Shown here in pieces: positions 12,712 through 13,114 of a stretch of DNA of 13,114 bases (positions are counted from its first letter, which is position 1; each line of letters opens with the position of its first letter). A model generated the notes under the pieces. The model was not told the DNA's origin and ran no database searches. It was given only the letters and a program-made list of their open reading frames with translations. Origin of the DNA: Sterolibacterium sp964500605 (lineage in GTDB: Bacteria; Pseudomonadota; Gammaproteobacteria; Burkholderiales; Rhodocyclaceae); assembly GCA_964500605.1 (NCBI GenBank), contig CAZCOS010000062.1, forward strand, positions 1 to 13,114, read 5' to 3'. Made by a program: the position numbers and the translations under genes.

Positions 12712-13114
12712 ATGACTAGCGCCGAGTGCTATAACGACCGCGTCGTGCGCCTGTTCCTGCTGGCGGCGACGGTGTGGGGCATCATCGGCATGCTGCTCGG
12801 CATGTACGCGGCCGCCGAGTTGGCTTGGCCCGGCCTGAATTTCGACATTCCATGGCTGACGTTCAGCCGGCTCCGGCCGGACCACACCTTCGGCGTCATT
12901 TTTGCCTTCGGCGGCTCGGCGCTGATGGGCACGTGCTACTACGTCGTGCAGCGCACCGGCCACACCCGGCTCGCCTGGGACCGGCTGGCCGAGTTCACGT
13001 TCTGGGGCTGGCAGCTGGTCTGCGTGCTGGCGATGGCGACGATGCCGTTCGGCATCACGCAGAGCAAGGAATACGCCGAGCCGGAGTGGTTCATCGACAT
13101 CCTGATCGCGATCG
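12712..13114 (+). CDS. ccoN: cbb3-type cytochrome c oxidase subunit I (CcoN), 5' part
   Basis: The first 134 residues of the catalytic haem-copper subunit of the cbb3 oxidase, which reduces oxygen to water at low oxygen tension and pumps protons in the cytoplasmic membrane. The gene runs off the window. Visible: a first membrane helix (residues 13-35, VRLFLLAATVWGIIGMLLGM), then FSRLRPDHTFGVIFAFGGSAL (52-71), where His58 matches the low-spin haem b ligand of the family's LRPLHTN motif, then the CYYVVQRT turn and a third helix (95-112). The ATG at 12712 fits the family N-terminus; the ribosome binding site is weak. This is core respiratory metabolism and marks the return to the chromosome backbone. 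ccoO, ccoQ and ccoP would be expected downstream. Confidence 0.93.
   Translation, partial: MTSAECYNDRVVRLFLLAATVWGIIGMLLGMYAAAELAWPGLNFDIPWLTFSRLRPDHTFGVIFAFGGSALMGTCYYVVQRTGHTRLAWDRLAEFTFWGWQLVCVLAMATMPFGITQSKEYAEPEWFIDILIAI

Noticed and set aside
1..13114. CRISPR array, retron or diversity-generating element
   Set aside because: No regularly spaced repeats of suitable length, no cas genes and no reverse transcriptase motif were found.

Overview
The window looks like the right-hand part of an accessory island in a high-GC proteobacterium, most likely a betaproteobacterium. This rests on overall GC richness, the start of a cbb3 cytochrome oxidase gene (ccoN) at the right edge, and a CCA-encoding tRNA-Arg-like 3' fragment. 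No marker fixes the genus.

Layout. Positions 1-60 carry short subterminal repeats like those at IS21-family ends. Next come a zinc-ribbon protein of unknown function (147-863) and a PcfJ-like protein (1248-2300). A TacA/TacT-type antitoxin and acetyltransferase toxin pair lies at 2498-3254. A lower-GC stretch (about 3255-4740) holds an orphan HicB-like antitoxin, a ribbon-helix-helix antitoxin, and the C-terminal stub of its PIN toxin partner, broken at about 4680-4740.

At that break a tight leftward operon begins (genes A, B, C; 10473 down to 4765). A (694 aa) and B (894 aa) are unusually large proteins sharing a tyrosine-recombinase-like C-terminal core. B keeps most catalytic residues including the tyrosine. 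A has lost the tyrosine. Both replace the second catalytic arginine (HxLxHSWAT instead of HxLRH). C (303 aa) has no recognisable domain. The leader before A contains a strong intrinsic terminator pointing into the operon with no upstream gene to terminate, which suggests attenuation or a small RNA. This recombinase-partner-unknown trio is the best candidate here for a poorly described mobile system.

Divergent from the operon is an Xre/RES toxin-antitoxin module (10975-12040), probably cargo or a stabiliser. After it come interleaved inverted repeats, a 43-nt 3' tRNA-Arg fragment ending in CCA at 12290 (a likely attachment-site scar), and a cluster of GTGAC/GTCAC motifs including three spaced exactly 11 bp apart. 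Core chromosome resumes with ccoN at 12712.

Taken together: toxin-antitoxin modules in several states of decay accumulate next to a recombinase operon at a tRNA-linked island edge. Functional statements are from reading the sequence and family knowledge; no database search was run.
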